Of a DNA stretch of 64,000 bases, positions 45,901 through 58,200 are shown one piece after another. Numbering within the stretch: position 1 is the stretch's first letter; each line of letters opens with the position of its first letter. The notes beneath the pieces were generated by a model. The model made no database searches and was not told where the DNA came from. It was given only the letters and a program-made list of their open reading frames with translations. The stretch spans positions 17,831,529 to 17,895,528 of the forward strand of contig OZ012691.1 in the NCBI GenBank assembly GCA_963942565.1, given 5' to 3'. This DNA comes from Maea johnstoni. Its lineage: Eukaryota > Annelida > Polychaeta > Spionida > Magelonidae. The position numbers and the translations under genes are program-made.

Positions 45901-48900
45901 CCAAAATAAGTTATAACATATATGTTATAACATATATGTTATAACATATATAACATATATAGCATATATGCTATCTAATGTCATGTATTTTTTTTCATGG
46001 ATTTAATGGTTCTAAAGCAATTTCCTTTTAAATTGTGTTGCATTGTTAGCATATTTCTGGGTATTGCGCCATTTTTCTATATAAAAAATGTGTAGTGCTC
46101 AGAAAAGCAGCTTGCCCATTTGGGCCAGTGAAAACTAAAATGTACTTGCCCGAAAGTCCTGTTTTCAAAAATTCACTTCCCGGGGCAAGCAGGCTAGTAC
46201 TTATGTCGAACCCTGCTTTGAGGCTCAGCTTTGTGGTGGCGCTCCAAGAGTTCATTAAACAGAGAATATACATACAAAAATCCCCCCCCCCCCCCCCTCC
46301 GTCACGTTATCTCTTTTTACAATCCCCCTCCTCTGATTTCTGAATACCCAGGACCCCCCCGCCGCCCCACTTTCCCTTAATTCTGAATACCTAGCACCCC
46401 CCCCCCCCCCCCAAGCATCGATTCTAAACTCATCAAGTTTTCTCTTTTATACAATCAAATTCTAAATACCCAGGACCCCCCTCTCCCAATTCTAAATTAT
46501 ATTCCGGTCCCCACCACTCTTTAAAAAAATGGAACGGCCCTTACCTTTTTCTTTTTGCCGCCGGGGCAGCCGTCGGTTGAGTTGAGATGTTCCTCCAGAG
46601 CCTCCTTGGCCTTGAAGACCATGAGGCACTTATTGCACTGTATGAAGCTCTCGCGGATATGGCACATCTGGTGGTGGCGCGACAGGAAGTCACGTGAGAT
46701 AAAGGTCGCGTTACACAGTGCGCACTTGAACGCAGGCTCGGGAGGGGCGCCTACTGGAACAATAATATTGGAATTATACCTGGCACTACATATAGAATTA
46801 GTACATTAATGCCCAATGGGGGAGGGTATATTGTGTGTGACGATACAATCGAGTCGATTTGGATGGGAAACACTGGAATATAACCTTAATAAACGATATA
46901 CTACCAATAAAAAGACTGTTTTAGTATAGCTTTATATCTATTTTCTGCACCCGCCACCCCATCCCCCCCCCCCCTTCACAATGCATGGATGTTGTAGTAA
47001 ACTAATAGCGCAACAATACTTAACTTCCAAAAATACATTGCCCATACCTGTGATGTTTTTCTGGAAGCTTCCCAAGCCTGCAAACTACATGAGGAATCTT
47101 CAGGGAAGTACTATCACACAAAGGTATGCCTTTAAGTAGGGGGTGGGAAATTTAAAGTCCAGATCAATATTCTTTGGGTTTTACCAATCTGATTATCAGA
47201 ACATGAACATCAATTGATCCAGTCTGTAAGTATGACAGCCCTACTGGCTAAAACTATGAATTGTCAAATACCAACCACTAGTGTTTTCTGTATCATCGCC
47301 AGACTTTTCCGATGGAACGACACCCTTCATCTCCCCGTTAGCACAGGATATGATCATGCCGTCAACGGCGATCTCAGTCTCCTTCTGGGAGAAGTGGACA
47401 CGCTTGTGGTGACGACCAAGGTTGCCTTTTTGCGTGAACGCCGAATCACATAAATGGCACTTGAAAGGCTTCTCACCTGAAAATCACAAGTGAAGAAAAA
47501 CTATAGATTAGTTTGATAGCTTAGAAGAGTTGGGCAAAAAATCACTAATATAGAATAGAATATTCTACTACCTTTGCATGACCTCTGAGACAGGTCTTAG
47601 CCAGGTCTGCCCAGCCCGTCTTTTGGATGGACTACTGAAAATCTCCTTTATTTAAAAGGCAGAAATTTTTATAAGAATATTTAATTTTTACGTTTTTTTA
47701 GAATAATAATCATTTCTTTTCCTAACAGATCATCTTTTATGACATGCCGAAGCGTAAAAATCCTTACAGTTCTTACCTGTGTGACTGCGGAGATGCTGGT
47801 CCATATAGTGTTTCCTCAGATTCTTATAGCCACAAAACTGACATTCAAACTCTTCCCCATTCCAGAAGGATAACTCATTGTCATTTCCCCCATTGTTATC
47901 ATTATCATCATCACCACCTTCATCATTACCATCATTATCATAATTTTCATCCTCTTCCTCCCCAAAGTCGGGTTCGGTTTTCACCTCAGGACTGTTTTCA
48001 CTGTCTTTGTTGTTGTCATGGTTACTACTCATCTCCTCATCTGATTCACCAGATTTGACATTAGGTGTCTCTAACCTCGACCGTGGCGAGGTTCTCTCTC
48101 GACTGGCAGCCATCTTTTCTGATGTATTGCTGCTGTCGGGGGGAGTATTGCGCAGAGACAGACTCTCTCGCCTGAGACGCTTCTGTTCCGCTAGGTGAAC
48201 ACGTTTGAAGTGACGATTAAGATGAAACTTTAACTTGAAAACAGCAGAACACTCCTTACATCGGAAATTCCTTTCACCTGTAGAGAAAAGTATCAATGAA
48301 GTAATTTTATGTGAGCGATAAAATGTAAAAATTTGGGTAATAAGTTCCTGATGATGAACAAATCAATCAACATGGTGCCATTAACTCTTGGAAGTTGAAC
48401 TTGTAATTTTCCTCACAAAGGTCTGAGCCAAATTATAATGGGGATAATTGGTCAAGATCCTGTACCAGAGTGCTCAAGTAAGACAATCTCATAAAATTGA
48501 AATGAACCGCGAATTGAGCATAAGCTCCTGACAGCCAATTGCCATATTTTCGAGCTATGTAGAGGATTGGCAAGGCAGGGTCTTCTTTGGATGAATCTGA
48601 TTATCTTGCACGCATATATGCGTGACATTTTTGTGTGCATGGTTCTCTAGGTTATGCAACCTTAAACACATAAATAGCATGTTTGGCATTGGAAGTGTTA
48701 ATACAACCAGCAAGAGTTGAGTTATAATTCACTGATATAAATATATGTAGGATTCCTGAGAAAATATCTTTACTTTGAACCCTGTATTTGAATACATACC
48801 TCGAGGAGAGACCTTCTTTTCTTCTGCATCAGAAAACAATTGTGGTGTTGTCTCAGATGAATCTTCCTGGACAAAGTTAACATGGCTGAAAGTATACAAA

Positions 48901-50271
48901 TAACAAACACTGTATCACGGATGAGCAAACCTGACTCTCTGATGGTATTAGTATTGTGAAAAAATCATTATTACTAATTTCAGTTTTGCACTACCCAGAA
49001 ATTTAATATTATGGTTTTCAGGCAGCTTGAGGATCTATACCTGTATATCAATTTATAGCACTTATATGTGTGTTTACTTACCTTTTATAAAGACCAAAGA
49101 ACTTCTCCATCAGAAGATTGCTGTCCATGCCCGACTCATCCAGAATGGAGGAAAATGTTGCAAAGACACTTGCCCTGACAAATATACAGCAGGTGGCCTC
49201 AGGGGCCGTTCCATCTCTCCTGCCTACAGTCTTCATCCACTGCGACTGAAACAACACAGGGTCATGTATCAATGATCATATCCTATATACTAACATTCAT
49301 CAACCTTAGATGAATAAAAGAATGGATATGTAGCGAGAGACCAATTACTACAAGTATATGCATCATAGTGAAAGTCTGGCTACTGCTCCACCAGTCCTGA
49401 CTTATTGACTGTGCTCCGGATCTAAAATATTTGGACACCCCTCGCTCATATCGTTTACATTACAGAGAAAGGTGCACTGCAACATGTGCAGAACACAACT
49501 TTTAAGCTATTCGCCTGAGCTCAGGTTGACTGGCTGGTTTCTTATCGGCTTGTTTTTATTATCTAAGATTTTATAGACTGCAAGACTGACACAACGCAAG
49601 CAATATATTTGAAATATATTTATATATTTCAATATGTTTTAGCTTAGAAGACCAACACATGGAATGGAAACCAGCCGGTCAACCTGAACATGCTAGCCTC
49701 AACCAGTGTCAATTAATAGTCGCTAATAGTCGCTAATAGGTGCTCTGGGCACCCCCAGCAGGTGGTGGAGATAAGGTTTCTCTGTAATGTAATCGATGCG
49801 GGAGCCCTGATTGGTCCTTGTTCCCACGTGACCTCGTGCTGCTGCCTTATCTGCTAGTCCTGGCATGAGGCTAGCATGTAACTATAGGGCATATAGTAAT
49901 TGGTCTCTCGTTACATATCCATTCTTTTCTTAATCCAAGGTTTTAGAAATCAAGATTAATCACATTTATTTATATCATAAATGCACATTTCAAAAACATC
50001 TTTTGAGTCTGCAGTGATTGTCTGAGTTTTTCCCCATAAATCTAAGATATATACCATACATATAGGTACCCTGTTTGTAATACCCTTTCTACCCAGTACT
50101 CACATGATCCTGTGTGGTCCCCCCCTCCCCCTCCCCGTGCTCCCCAGGCAGAAGGGGATGGGGTTTGTTATTGTCCTCATTCCAGTCTTGCATCTGCACA
50201 GGCAGTGGGGGGTTCATGCCTCGTGCATCATCCGCATGCCCGAATCCAGCAGGCCGCTCCCCACCATCCAT
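42860..50271 (-). CDS. 12-finger C2H2 zinc-finger protein with unrecognised N-terminal module
   Basis: Ten exons join in phase: 50271-50104 (start uncertain), 49245-49082, 48885-48800, 48277-47777, 47476-47276, 46753-46545, 45410-45335, 44871-44675, 44425-44336 and 43522-42860, giving 784 aa. Exon 2 (about residues 57-110) encodes a module ending MDSNLLMEKFFGLYK that is related to one in the neighbouring gene. Twelve fingers follow, at about 146-167, 285-305, 313-334, 384-405, 413-436, 447-467, 475-496, 504-527, 539-559, 570-590, 598-618 and 626-647. Fingers 5 and 8 are C2HC. TGE(K/R)P-type linkers occur several times. An acidic Asp/Glu/Asn/Gly-rich stretch separates fingers 1 and 2. The tail carries an 8-residue repeat. 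It is presumably a nuclear DNA-binding regulator (family inference). The donor at 47275 (GTTGGT) is weak. The first exon could extend to an acceptor at 50334, implying an upstream exon I did not find. Confidence 0.88.
42995..43198 (-). repeat. 24-bp coding repeat: eight KTYDGxxx octapeptides
   Basis: Residues about 673-740 of the zinc-finger protein are eight head-to-tail octapeptides of the form (K/R)-(T/P)-(Y/F)-D-G-x-x-(G/L/Q), seven whole and one partial. The Tyr-Asp pair is kept in all but one unit, which has Phe-Asp. The tract is hydrophilic, low in complexity and probably disordered. Confidence 0.9.
43967..44180. mobile_element. MITE, TTAACCCT...AGGGTTAA family (reverse orientation)
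   Basis: AACCCTTCCAATGCTAAGG at the left and CAGCAGCATAAGGACTAAT at the right. It lies in the last intron of the zinc-finger gene. Confidence 0.7.
44866..45250 (-). repeat. exon 8 acceptor edge of zinc-finger gene repeated in its intron
   Basis: The true border is CTCTCTTTGACCCTCATAG then GTGAGAGGCC (exon starts at 44871). Plus-strand TCTCACCTATGAGGGTCAAA recurs with few changes at about 45031, 45133 and 45236, offsets of about 165, 102 and 103 bp. The intron side of each copy (GATATCTATAAAATA, then ATGAAATAATTCCTATCAT) is also conserved. Confidence 0.9.
45813..46214. mobile_element. inverted-repeat element, relative of 23125-23481
   Basis: CAGGCATCAACATAAG faces CTTATGTCGAACCCTG, with subterminal ACTTGCC motifs. 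It contains an internal ATATGTTATAAC tandem stretch (45915-45970). It lies in a zinc-finger gene intron. Confidence 0.65.
46286..46415. repeat. poly-C-rich tracts
   Basis: Two C runs of about 15-17 bases (near 46286 and 46397) sit within a repeated phrase TCTGAATACC(C/T)AG(G/C)ACCCCC, which occurs about four times from 46335 to 46490. The tract is intronic. Confidence 0.75.
49316..49930. mobile_element. 615-bp element with about 30-bp terminal inverted repeats
   Basis: GAATGGATATGTAGCGAGAG, continuing into ACCAATTACTA, faces TAGTAATTGGTCTCTCGTTA, continuing into CATATCCATTC. No transposase frame lies within. It occupies intron 1 of the zinc-finger gene, between the exon starting at 49245 and the one ending at 50104. 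Confidence 0.75.
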
Positions 50272-52627
50272 ATCTATAACTGCTTTTGCCTGTTTTAAGT
50301 GGTGTGGATTGCGCTTTAGCAATGTAGATTTATCTACAGAAATGCATTTTAGTTCACTCCATCAGGATGTCATCTAAGACCATCAAGGAAGTGCTTTCAC
50401 ATCTCCGAGATGAAGAGCTCCCATATGGTGGCTTCAGCAAAGCGCCAATAGATGGCGCCACATAATGAATGTCTGCTATCTGTCCTTTGCAGCTAAATAT
50501 CACCATTCTTATTTTTATCAGAAACTAATACAGCCAGAAAATCACAAATTCATTATTGGACAAGACAAAGCGAAGCTTGAAAATTACAATTTTTCACAAC
50601 TTTAACAGTCACTACAATTCACCACTCTCCCTACACTCAGGTTCCTGGTTTTGGCAGATACATTTCTGTTACATTCTTCCATAATTGTAGCAAAATAGTG
50701 CAACTAAGTATCCTTTGGAAACTAGTAGATTTCCTAATTGATTCTAACTACTAGTATTGAGTGTCAGACTGCACTTTATCGATGTAGATTTATATTTCAA
50801 GATATGTACTTACTTTACTATTTATATACTTGTAGTTATACAATTTATATATTATGTTATAATACAGTAACAAGAATAATTAATATTGAAGCTTCAATTA
50901 TCAAAATGTTTCTTTCAAATGTTATGCATGAGCTGATGTGATGGCATTCACAATCATGACAGTGGATCATTTACAATTTTTTCTGGGCATATTTGATAAA
51001 ATCTCATTTTACTAAACTTGTTTGTCTGGCATATGTGACTAGCAAAATCAAGATCTTTTGTCATTTTTCAGATTCAATTTCCCTCCAATTTCTCCATTTG
51101 CCAAGTGGTTTTACCCATGCAATCCAATCCCCTCTACCATTATTTTCCATCTTGTCAAGGGCAAATATTGTACATTTATTACAACTAGAGCGACAGTAAT
51201 CTAGAATGCCACAGGCCAATATAAAAGGGTCAAGGAAGAAGTAAAAAATCCCTACTTTGTATTTCATTGCACTTTTATTGAAGCACTGATCAAAACATAC
51301 AAATTGATAGGTACATTTTTCTTGAAGTGAATCAACAGGACAGAACTCCAAGATATATAATTTTGACAGGGATTCTTAAAACCATACACCTCTCCTTAAT
51401 GTGTTTTCTGTATTTCTGCTAGGCAGATCCCAACATAATTGCTATACCACTTGCTAAACAGAACCTCAAAATAAGTAAGGTAAAGGGAAAGTGAATTATC
51501 ATCCCATTCATACATAAAGTGGCTAAAATGGTCTGAAGATACTGCAAGTTTCATTTCTGAAAGTATAGTTTAGATATCTGAAGGAGAAATTTTGAAATTT
51601 TCTCATAACCACTAACTTCCTTCATATTTCTCTGAATTATTTTTCCCTTTTTAAGCATCTTCACAAATATCACAGCACCGAGACAATTCTTTTCATTGAA
51701 AGCTATTGAATGTATGAGATTTATTGATATTAAAATAACAATAATCAAAATCTAGCTAAAAAGTACATTATATTGCGTAGAAAAATATATACGTTGATAA
51801 CTTGATATAGGTATATCTCTCTATATATATATGTATATGACCCATGAAATCCCATATATTAAAATACATGTAAGACTTGTGTAAAATATTCATGGGTAAT
51901 GATATAAATATTGAATTAAAGAGACAAACCCTCCTTTCATACTTTTAAGAAGATACTTCATGATTAAAACACAACATGAACAAAAATCAATTATATTTAA
52001 AAGTCTTGGGCTTTTCATTTAAATCTGTAAATATTTTCTAAGAGGTCCCAATAAATTCCTGGAGGCTTAGCAACAAGTAGAACTTCCTGGAGCATTATGT
52101 GACAGAAAAGACATTAAACCTCTACTTTACACTAGACAGACGCTAAAAAAATTAACCAATTATTAGACTAGGTGCCTAGTCTCTGAACTGAGAGCATGCC
52201 AACCCTAGGCTAGCAACTGTGAGCTGTAGTTATTCTTTGAGTTAAGACTCCTCACGAGCCGACTTCCAACCCTCTGATTTTAAAGGTAAATGTGCACTCT
52301 TACCCAGGGCCTTAATCAGGAAATGGGTGTGCAAAAATAGGAAATTGCAAAATGTTTTGAAAACTTTTTTTTAAGGAAGACCACAATATGCTCAGGTTAC
52401 AACCATAAAAATGTATTTACTTTTTGTCTCAAAACAGAAAAGGTTATAAGGGCCTCAAATAATGCTTGAGCCATGTCAAAAAGTTGCCGGTGACCTAGAG
52501 TTAATTGGTGGCTTTCCTTTGACACCGATTTTCTCAACTATTATCTTTGAACCAGTCAGGATTTGGCCTTAAATGGCAGAAAAAGTGACCATAAGCAAAT
52601 TACCCATCCATTACAGGGAAACTGCAT

Positions 52628-52863
52628 TTTAACCCATCAATGCCCACAGCGGCCAAATGTAGTTTCACAATATTTATGAAATCTTGCAGGTGAAAGCATA
52701 CTGGGGAAAGTATTTGAAGGAGAAACGTTGGTTAGTGGAACACTACCAAAAAGTCTCCTTCAAATATTATGTAAAGTTAGTCATGATATCAAAGTTATTG
52801 TAAAAAGTATCATAGATCAAAACAAATTTTTTCAAAGGAAGTTTTAAGCAATAATGGGTTAAC
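52628..52863. mobile_element. MITE, TTAACCCATTAATG family
   Basis: TTTTAACCCATCAATGCC faces GCAATAATGGGTTAA. The interior has GTATTTGAAGGAGAAACG and TCTCCTTCAAATATT as an internal inverted pair. This is the best-preserved copy of the family here. Confidence 0.7.
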
Positions 52864-53903
52864 AGGCAGAGTGACTAAGTTGTCTAATCACCGAGTAAAG
52901 AAAACTTTGAAATACATTCAAACCTCTTCTTCCTTCTTGAAAAATGACAAGCTACAAGGATGATAAACAATATGTCAAATTTTTAAAAGTTGAAAAACAT
53001 AACTTCCCATCTTACAAAATGCATATCACATCATTCATTTTGAAATCATCCCGGCAACTTTTAGCTGCTTCTGTTTGGTTAATAACAAATACATGTGGCT
53101 GTAAATATTTTCTCAGTGATTGCACCAACCTTATTCTTTCAAATGCCTGTTGAAATTATATACAAATCCATTACAACTAACCCGAAAATCCAAAGTAAAG
53201 GAATATAACTAGGATTTTGATGTCTTAAACATATGAGACAATCACCAAAGTGGCTTCCTTCATCAACTGGCACATATACAGATTTCCTGATATATGTACA
53301 CGTTTAAAGACTAACAATTTGCCAGTCTAAATACATAAGAAGTAAAATAAAACATTTAGTACATGATTCATGATTATAAATTATATGTACATGTAATTGA
53401 TTTTAAGTCATACCTTCCCCCGTTTTAAACTTCATTAAACATAAAGTATTCAGGGAATATTGATTTTCAAAAATAAGTAGAAGCCTAAGACTTTTCAAAC
53501 AGTATGCTCAAAATAGCTATTCATCACACTGTGGATGTCCTACTCAGTAAAGATACAGCAAGATATGCATAATTACAGTATCTGACAATAGCACTAGCCT
53601 TACAGCTGGGTCTTTACTAATAAAATGCATGGCATGCGAGCAATGTGTTTAATCATGTAGCCCAACCAGAATAGGGGAAATACTGAATTGCTTTGCTTAG
53701 TATTTAAAAGGTATATACATTTCTGGTACACAACCTTGAAAAGGATTCTTATAACATCATTCTTATCAGATAATGCTAAATTTTAGGACTAATTAAAGTT
53801 TGAGTAGAGATACAAGATTTTAGCTCCACTTGTACTGATGTCCAGTAGCTGACCTTGACAGCTATTGTAAGACACTGACTTACTGAGTAAATGAACATGG
53901 AAT

Positions 53904-54234
53904 CCAGGGCTCAACATATAGCATAGTCCCATCTCCCGGGAGATCTGAATTCCAAAAACAGCCCTGTCGGGCTACCTAAAGTTGGATTCAGGTAGTCCCG
54001 CTGGACTACCTGAATCCTGGGGAAGTTCCCCACTAAAATCCTTAAGCATGCAACCTTAAAAATAGAAGAAAAAAGCATAAGTACCATTACTAACATGAAA
54101 AGGGGGAAAAAGAACCTTTTTGCCTTTTTGGAATAAATGGCGGGACTACCTAAAATGCTGGCGGGACTACCTGATTTTGGGCTCAGGTAGCCCCGCCAAC
54201 CTACCTGGCCCTTCTGGGGACCATAGAGCCCTGG
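53904..54234. mobile_element. inverted-repeat element with CCAGGGCTC ends
   Basis: CCAGGGCTCAACAT at the left and ATAGAGCCCTGG at the right. Internal TCAGGTAGTCCCG and CGGGACTACCTGA-type motifs are arranged as inverted and direct repeats. Related in its ends to 30345-30668. Confidence 0.6.
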
Positions 54235-54819
54235 AATCTTTAGGCTATATTTGACCATTACAATAAAGTCATCTTAATTTGAAAGATTTTTACTGTGTGT
54301 AAAATACTTAAATAAGAATATCATCTTTTCCAAAGTTGGCATACGCAAGACTAATGGACACATTCTAGCACTTTCTGTCACCAGGAGTATAAACTACTGA
54401 CTTCAAACATTAATAGTCTTTGTACATACATGTACATTTAGAAATCCATGAATATGAAAATATGGCTCAGTAGGTACTTCCTTATGATAATAATGCTATT
54501 AATATGTGTTTTACAGTACCTAAAAATGCCAGCTAAAAGCATTTGAATTTGTAAGATTTGTCTGTCCTTATATATGCTGATAGCTTCTGTGCACAGGCCT
54601 TGAGGGTCGATGGTTTGTAAGGATACAGGTGTCCTAATAATGCCAGGGCTCAAAATTAGCTGGAGCCGAGAATCAAGGATTCCTTTGCATTCTCCTGCAG
54701 CTCCCTCAGCGGGGATGCCACAAGCCTAATAATTTGCATACACTACACCTTTAAGTAGCTTTTGAAGATGTGATTGGGCTCCCTGAAAAAAATATTACAA
54801 GCCATGGGTACACTTTTGC

Positions 54820-55215
54820 TTAACCCTCATGCTGCTGGTGCCCAGGATAACTTGGTCAACATGAAATGATGACAAAAAGCAGGGAAATGAGTGAAACCCT
54901 GGCACATGGGTACTCATCTGATAGTACAGGTGAACTTGGATATGACGGACTCAATGGGACCAGGTAAATTGGTCCGTCATATGCAAAATCCGTCGTACAC
55001 ATATGACGAATACATGATATGCATCGAACTGGGACCAAGCATATCGTCCGTCATATGCAAAAATCCGTCGTACAGTGGTTCGTCATATCCAAGTTCACCT
55101 GTACTCAATGAGAGATTTCCTATGAATACCCACATGACTTGATTTGGATGATTTTAATAATTCTTTGCATTCTTGTGCATTGAACAAAAGTAACCTCAGC
55201 ATCAGAAGGGTTAAT
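54820..55215. mobile_element. MITE (TTAACCCT family) split by a second element
   Basis: The left part, 54820-54924, and right part, 55104-55215, together match the roughly 210-bp family. Between them lies the complete Tigger-like element 54925-55103, inserted at a TA in the host sequence corresponding to AGAGTACTC of other copies. Confidence 0.8.
54925..55103. mobile_element. 179-bp pogo/Tigger-like MITE nested in another MITE
   Basis: TACAGGTGAACTTGGATATG faces CATATCCAAGTTCACCTGTA. It shares ends and the GACGGAC/GTCCGTC motif with the 526-bp element at 22201-22726. Being inserted into another element, it is the younger of the two. Confidence 0.8.
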
Positions 55216-55237
55216 ACTCTGAAGTAAAGTCTTATCA

Positions 55238-58200
55238 CTACATGTTAAGAGCCTGTATCTGTGCTAAGGAGGAAGAAGCTTGAATGTTGTCATCCTCCTC
55301 ATCATCATCAGAAGGTTGCGTAGAGACTCTGGATGCTGACCCCATAAGTTCCAGGTCGTCAGACGAAGCTGTAGATTCGGGATCTGGGGACTTATTGAGG
55401 TCCCCGACAGAGGGCCCAGTTGAGGTCAAATCTGAGGGTACCGCTAGTTCCGAATCCGACACTTCCTCAGGCTCATTAAAAGAAGGTTCAGAGTTGCTAT
55501 ATTCATCAAATTTCATGGATTCTGGTTGCGCTTCCGAAGAGCGATTTTTTGCGAGCTGCGATCTTCTCCTCTGCTGCTCATGCTTAAGCCACTGTCTCTT
55601 CTCGCCCGCTACGCGCTGCAGACGAATGCCGTGCCGATTCTTGAAGCACGCCAGCCAGCCCTCGCTCGCAATGAAGGTCTGCCCTGGATTCATCACTGCG
55701 CTCAGATCAACCGCCTTCTGCCGCAACATGAGACCAGTCACGTGACGGTTTTGTACCACTTCCTGCACGAACCAGTTATAAACCGCTTTGTCCAGTTCCA
55801 CATTTTTGCACGTCCTCATCGTGCGACGCTTATCAGAGCCATTGTGGAGAAGCTCATCGGAGGCGAAGGCGCGAAGTTTGTCGCGAAACTTCATCAGATA
55901 GGAAACTGTCGATTTGCCGATGTTGTATTGATCTGCGATGGAAGTGGCCGATTCACCACTCTCCACTCGGTCGATGATGTTGAGCTTATCGGCCAGAAAG
56001 AGAACGGTACGTTTGCGCTTCCCCGACGGCTCAGAATCACCAGAGTCACCTATGCCTCTCTTCCCCATAAGGTCATTGCCGAGAGGTCTATTGATCAAGC
56101 TACTGAGCTGCTGCTGCTGGCCTGCGGTCCCGTTCATGTACGGACTATGCCCAAAAGCGTATCCCTCCCCTCCTCCAGGCGTACCAGTGCCCGGCAGAAC
56201 ATAGTTTGGAACCTTCAGACCAAAAGACTTATTTTGAGTACCTGGTATTGCAGTTCCCTCAGTGGCATGATCGGGGAAGTTCTTTCTCATATTCCTCCAC
56301 TCCGCCTCCATGTTCAAGATTTTAGCACTTGCGTTGCTAGCCTCCTTATTTTCCGTGTTCGGAAAACCATCCTCATCAGGTTCTTGTTTCACTTTGACAT
56401 CAGTGATATCATCAGAACTCGTTCTGACTGAGCTTCTGTTTTTGGCAGAGGCAGTATTGCCCCCAGTCGGTGCTTGATCTGTAAAATTCCCATGTGATTC
56501 CTGATCACCATCATGCCCACTGTTATGGTCTGTTTTCTGATGCGGTGTGTGGTTAAATGGAGTAGACCGCCTGGCTGTCTGAGGCCTGTGATACGGCCGA
56601 GCGCTTGGATCCAGATTACCAATATTGGAACTTTCCTTATTTGCCTCCCTACCCTCAACATTAGGCATACCATCCACTCTCGTTTCTATTGAGGTCCTCC
56701 CTTCAGTGGTGCAGTTTTCTGCCACAGCCTCATCAGAATGGTTTCTATAAGCATTCTGTTCAAATCCCCATACATTGTTGTTGTTGGTTTTCTGCCGAGG
56801 GTTGTGATTGAAAGGAGTAGATCGTTTGGCAGTCTGTGGCCGGTGGTTAGCACGAGGACCCAGGTCATGGCCTAAGACCTGAGGAATGTTCAGTCCTTGT
56901 AAGGGATTCACATTGAGGAACCGACTGTCAAAAATAGAATAAAAAGATGCATTCAGAAACTATTATAGACAACTGAAACAATAGTGATATTTAAAGGGGC
57001 ACAAGCCATGCTAAATATCCAGGGCAAAGGTGTGTCAGAAAGAGTTTAGCTGCAGTATTTAAGCTACATTTTCAACACTAGTCAGGACTCATCATAGGGG
57101 AGGATGGGTAGGTAGGTAGTTTCTTGGGGGCGTTATTTTATTTTTCAAAAAAATCAATGTTTCATGCATGTTCTATGTTGATTTGGAGTTGGAAGGGTGG
57201 AAAAAAACATTAGACTAGAGATTTTTTTGAGTAAAAACTTGTTAGGGTAGGGTTAACTGTACAGGAAACAAACAACTTTTAAAGCATTAGCTTCAAGGAG
57301 TACCCACCATTTGTAAAGATAGAAGAATTGTTCCATTAATGTGTTAGAGTCAATGTGTGCCTCTTGGAGGATGTTTGTGAACTCATGGTAGATGTCTTTT
57401 CTGACCACAATATTTTCCTGGTCATCATGTTTGGCCTTAGCACCACATTGCTGGCAGAACACCTAAAAAACAAAGAAAACATCAGGAAAGGTACAAATTG
57501 AGAAATTTCTCAAGTCAAGCAGTCATCAGACAACAAATAATACAATTAATTAAACAAGAAAGGGACATTCTATACAAATTACAGTATGTAAACATTGACT
57601 GAACCATCAAAAGGTACATACAGAATACAGTGATGCAAATATATTTTTCTTTCCACCAGGTAAAAATGTGTTACCTGCTGAAATTGTCAGTTCCCATAAA
57701 AAAAGTTAACAACTGAAGCTTGCATTACAACTTAAGCAAAAATGGTGTACAAGTCTATTGACTCCATTCAGATACCCTCTGGTATAACTTAGGAGTAGGA
57801 TGGTTGAGACTGGCATATATATTTGCCATCAAGGTATGCACAGGTTCTAACCAGGTTCATAACTAAGTGTAGAATAAGAATCTGGATTGAAATCCCATAA
57901 GATGCAAATGCGTAAAGCAGACATGGATGACGGATCTTAGATCAATAGATGACACATGGTCAAGCATGGGTCTTGAGGTTCCTGGTTTGTCGCACCTGTC
58001 TATGATGTGTACCTGGGATAATAATGGTGAGAGGTACTCTTTCTACATTATTGTCAAGTCTTTGTCAAGAAATGCGCTTAGAAAGATTCCACCACATATC
58101 TTATGAACAATGACCTTTATCTTACGTGTGTCTATACACTACTGTGGAGACATTATGACAAAGTAAAAGAATTGACACCTGTAGCAAGTTGCCCACCTGT

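Larger units (their letters stand above)
50334..55237. other. intergenic region between the two DNA-binding protein genes
   Basis: No exon was recognised. It contains two short inverted-repeat elements (52628-52863 and 53904-54234), the nested pair at 54820-55215 and AT-rich unique sequence. A small plus-strand frame at 50367-50465 (32 codons) has mixed, non-repetitive composition but no recognised homology. A missing first exon of the zinc-finger gene could lie here. Confidence 0.45.

Noticed and set aside
55284-56431. Plus-strand frames of 153 and 301 codons
   Set aside because: They are antisense shadows of the CENP-B-type exon, which has clear domains on the minus strand.
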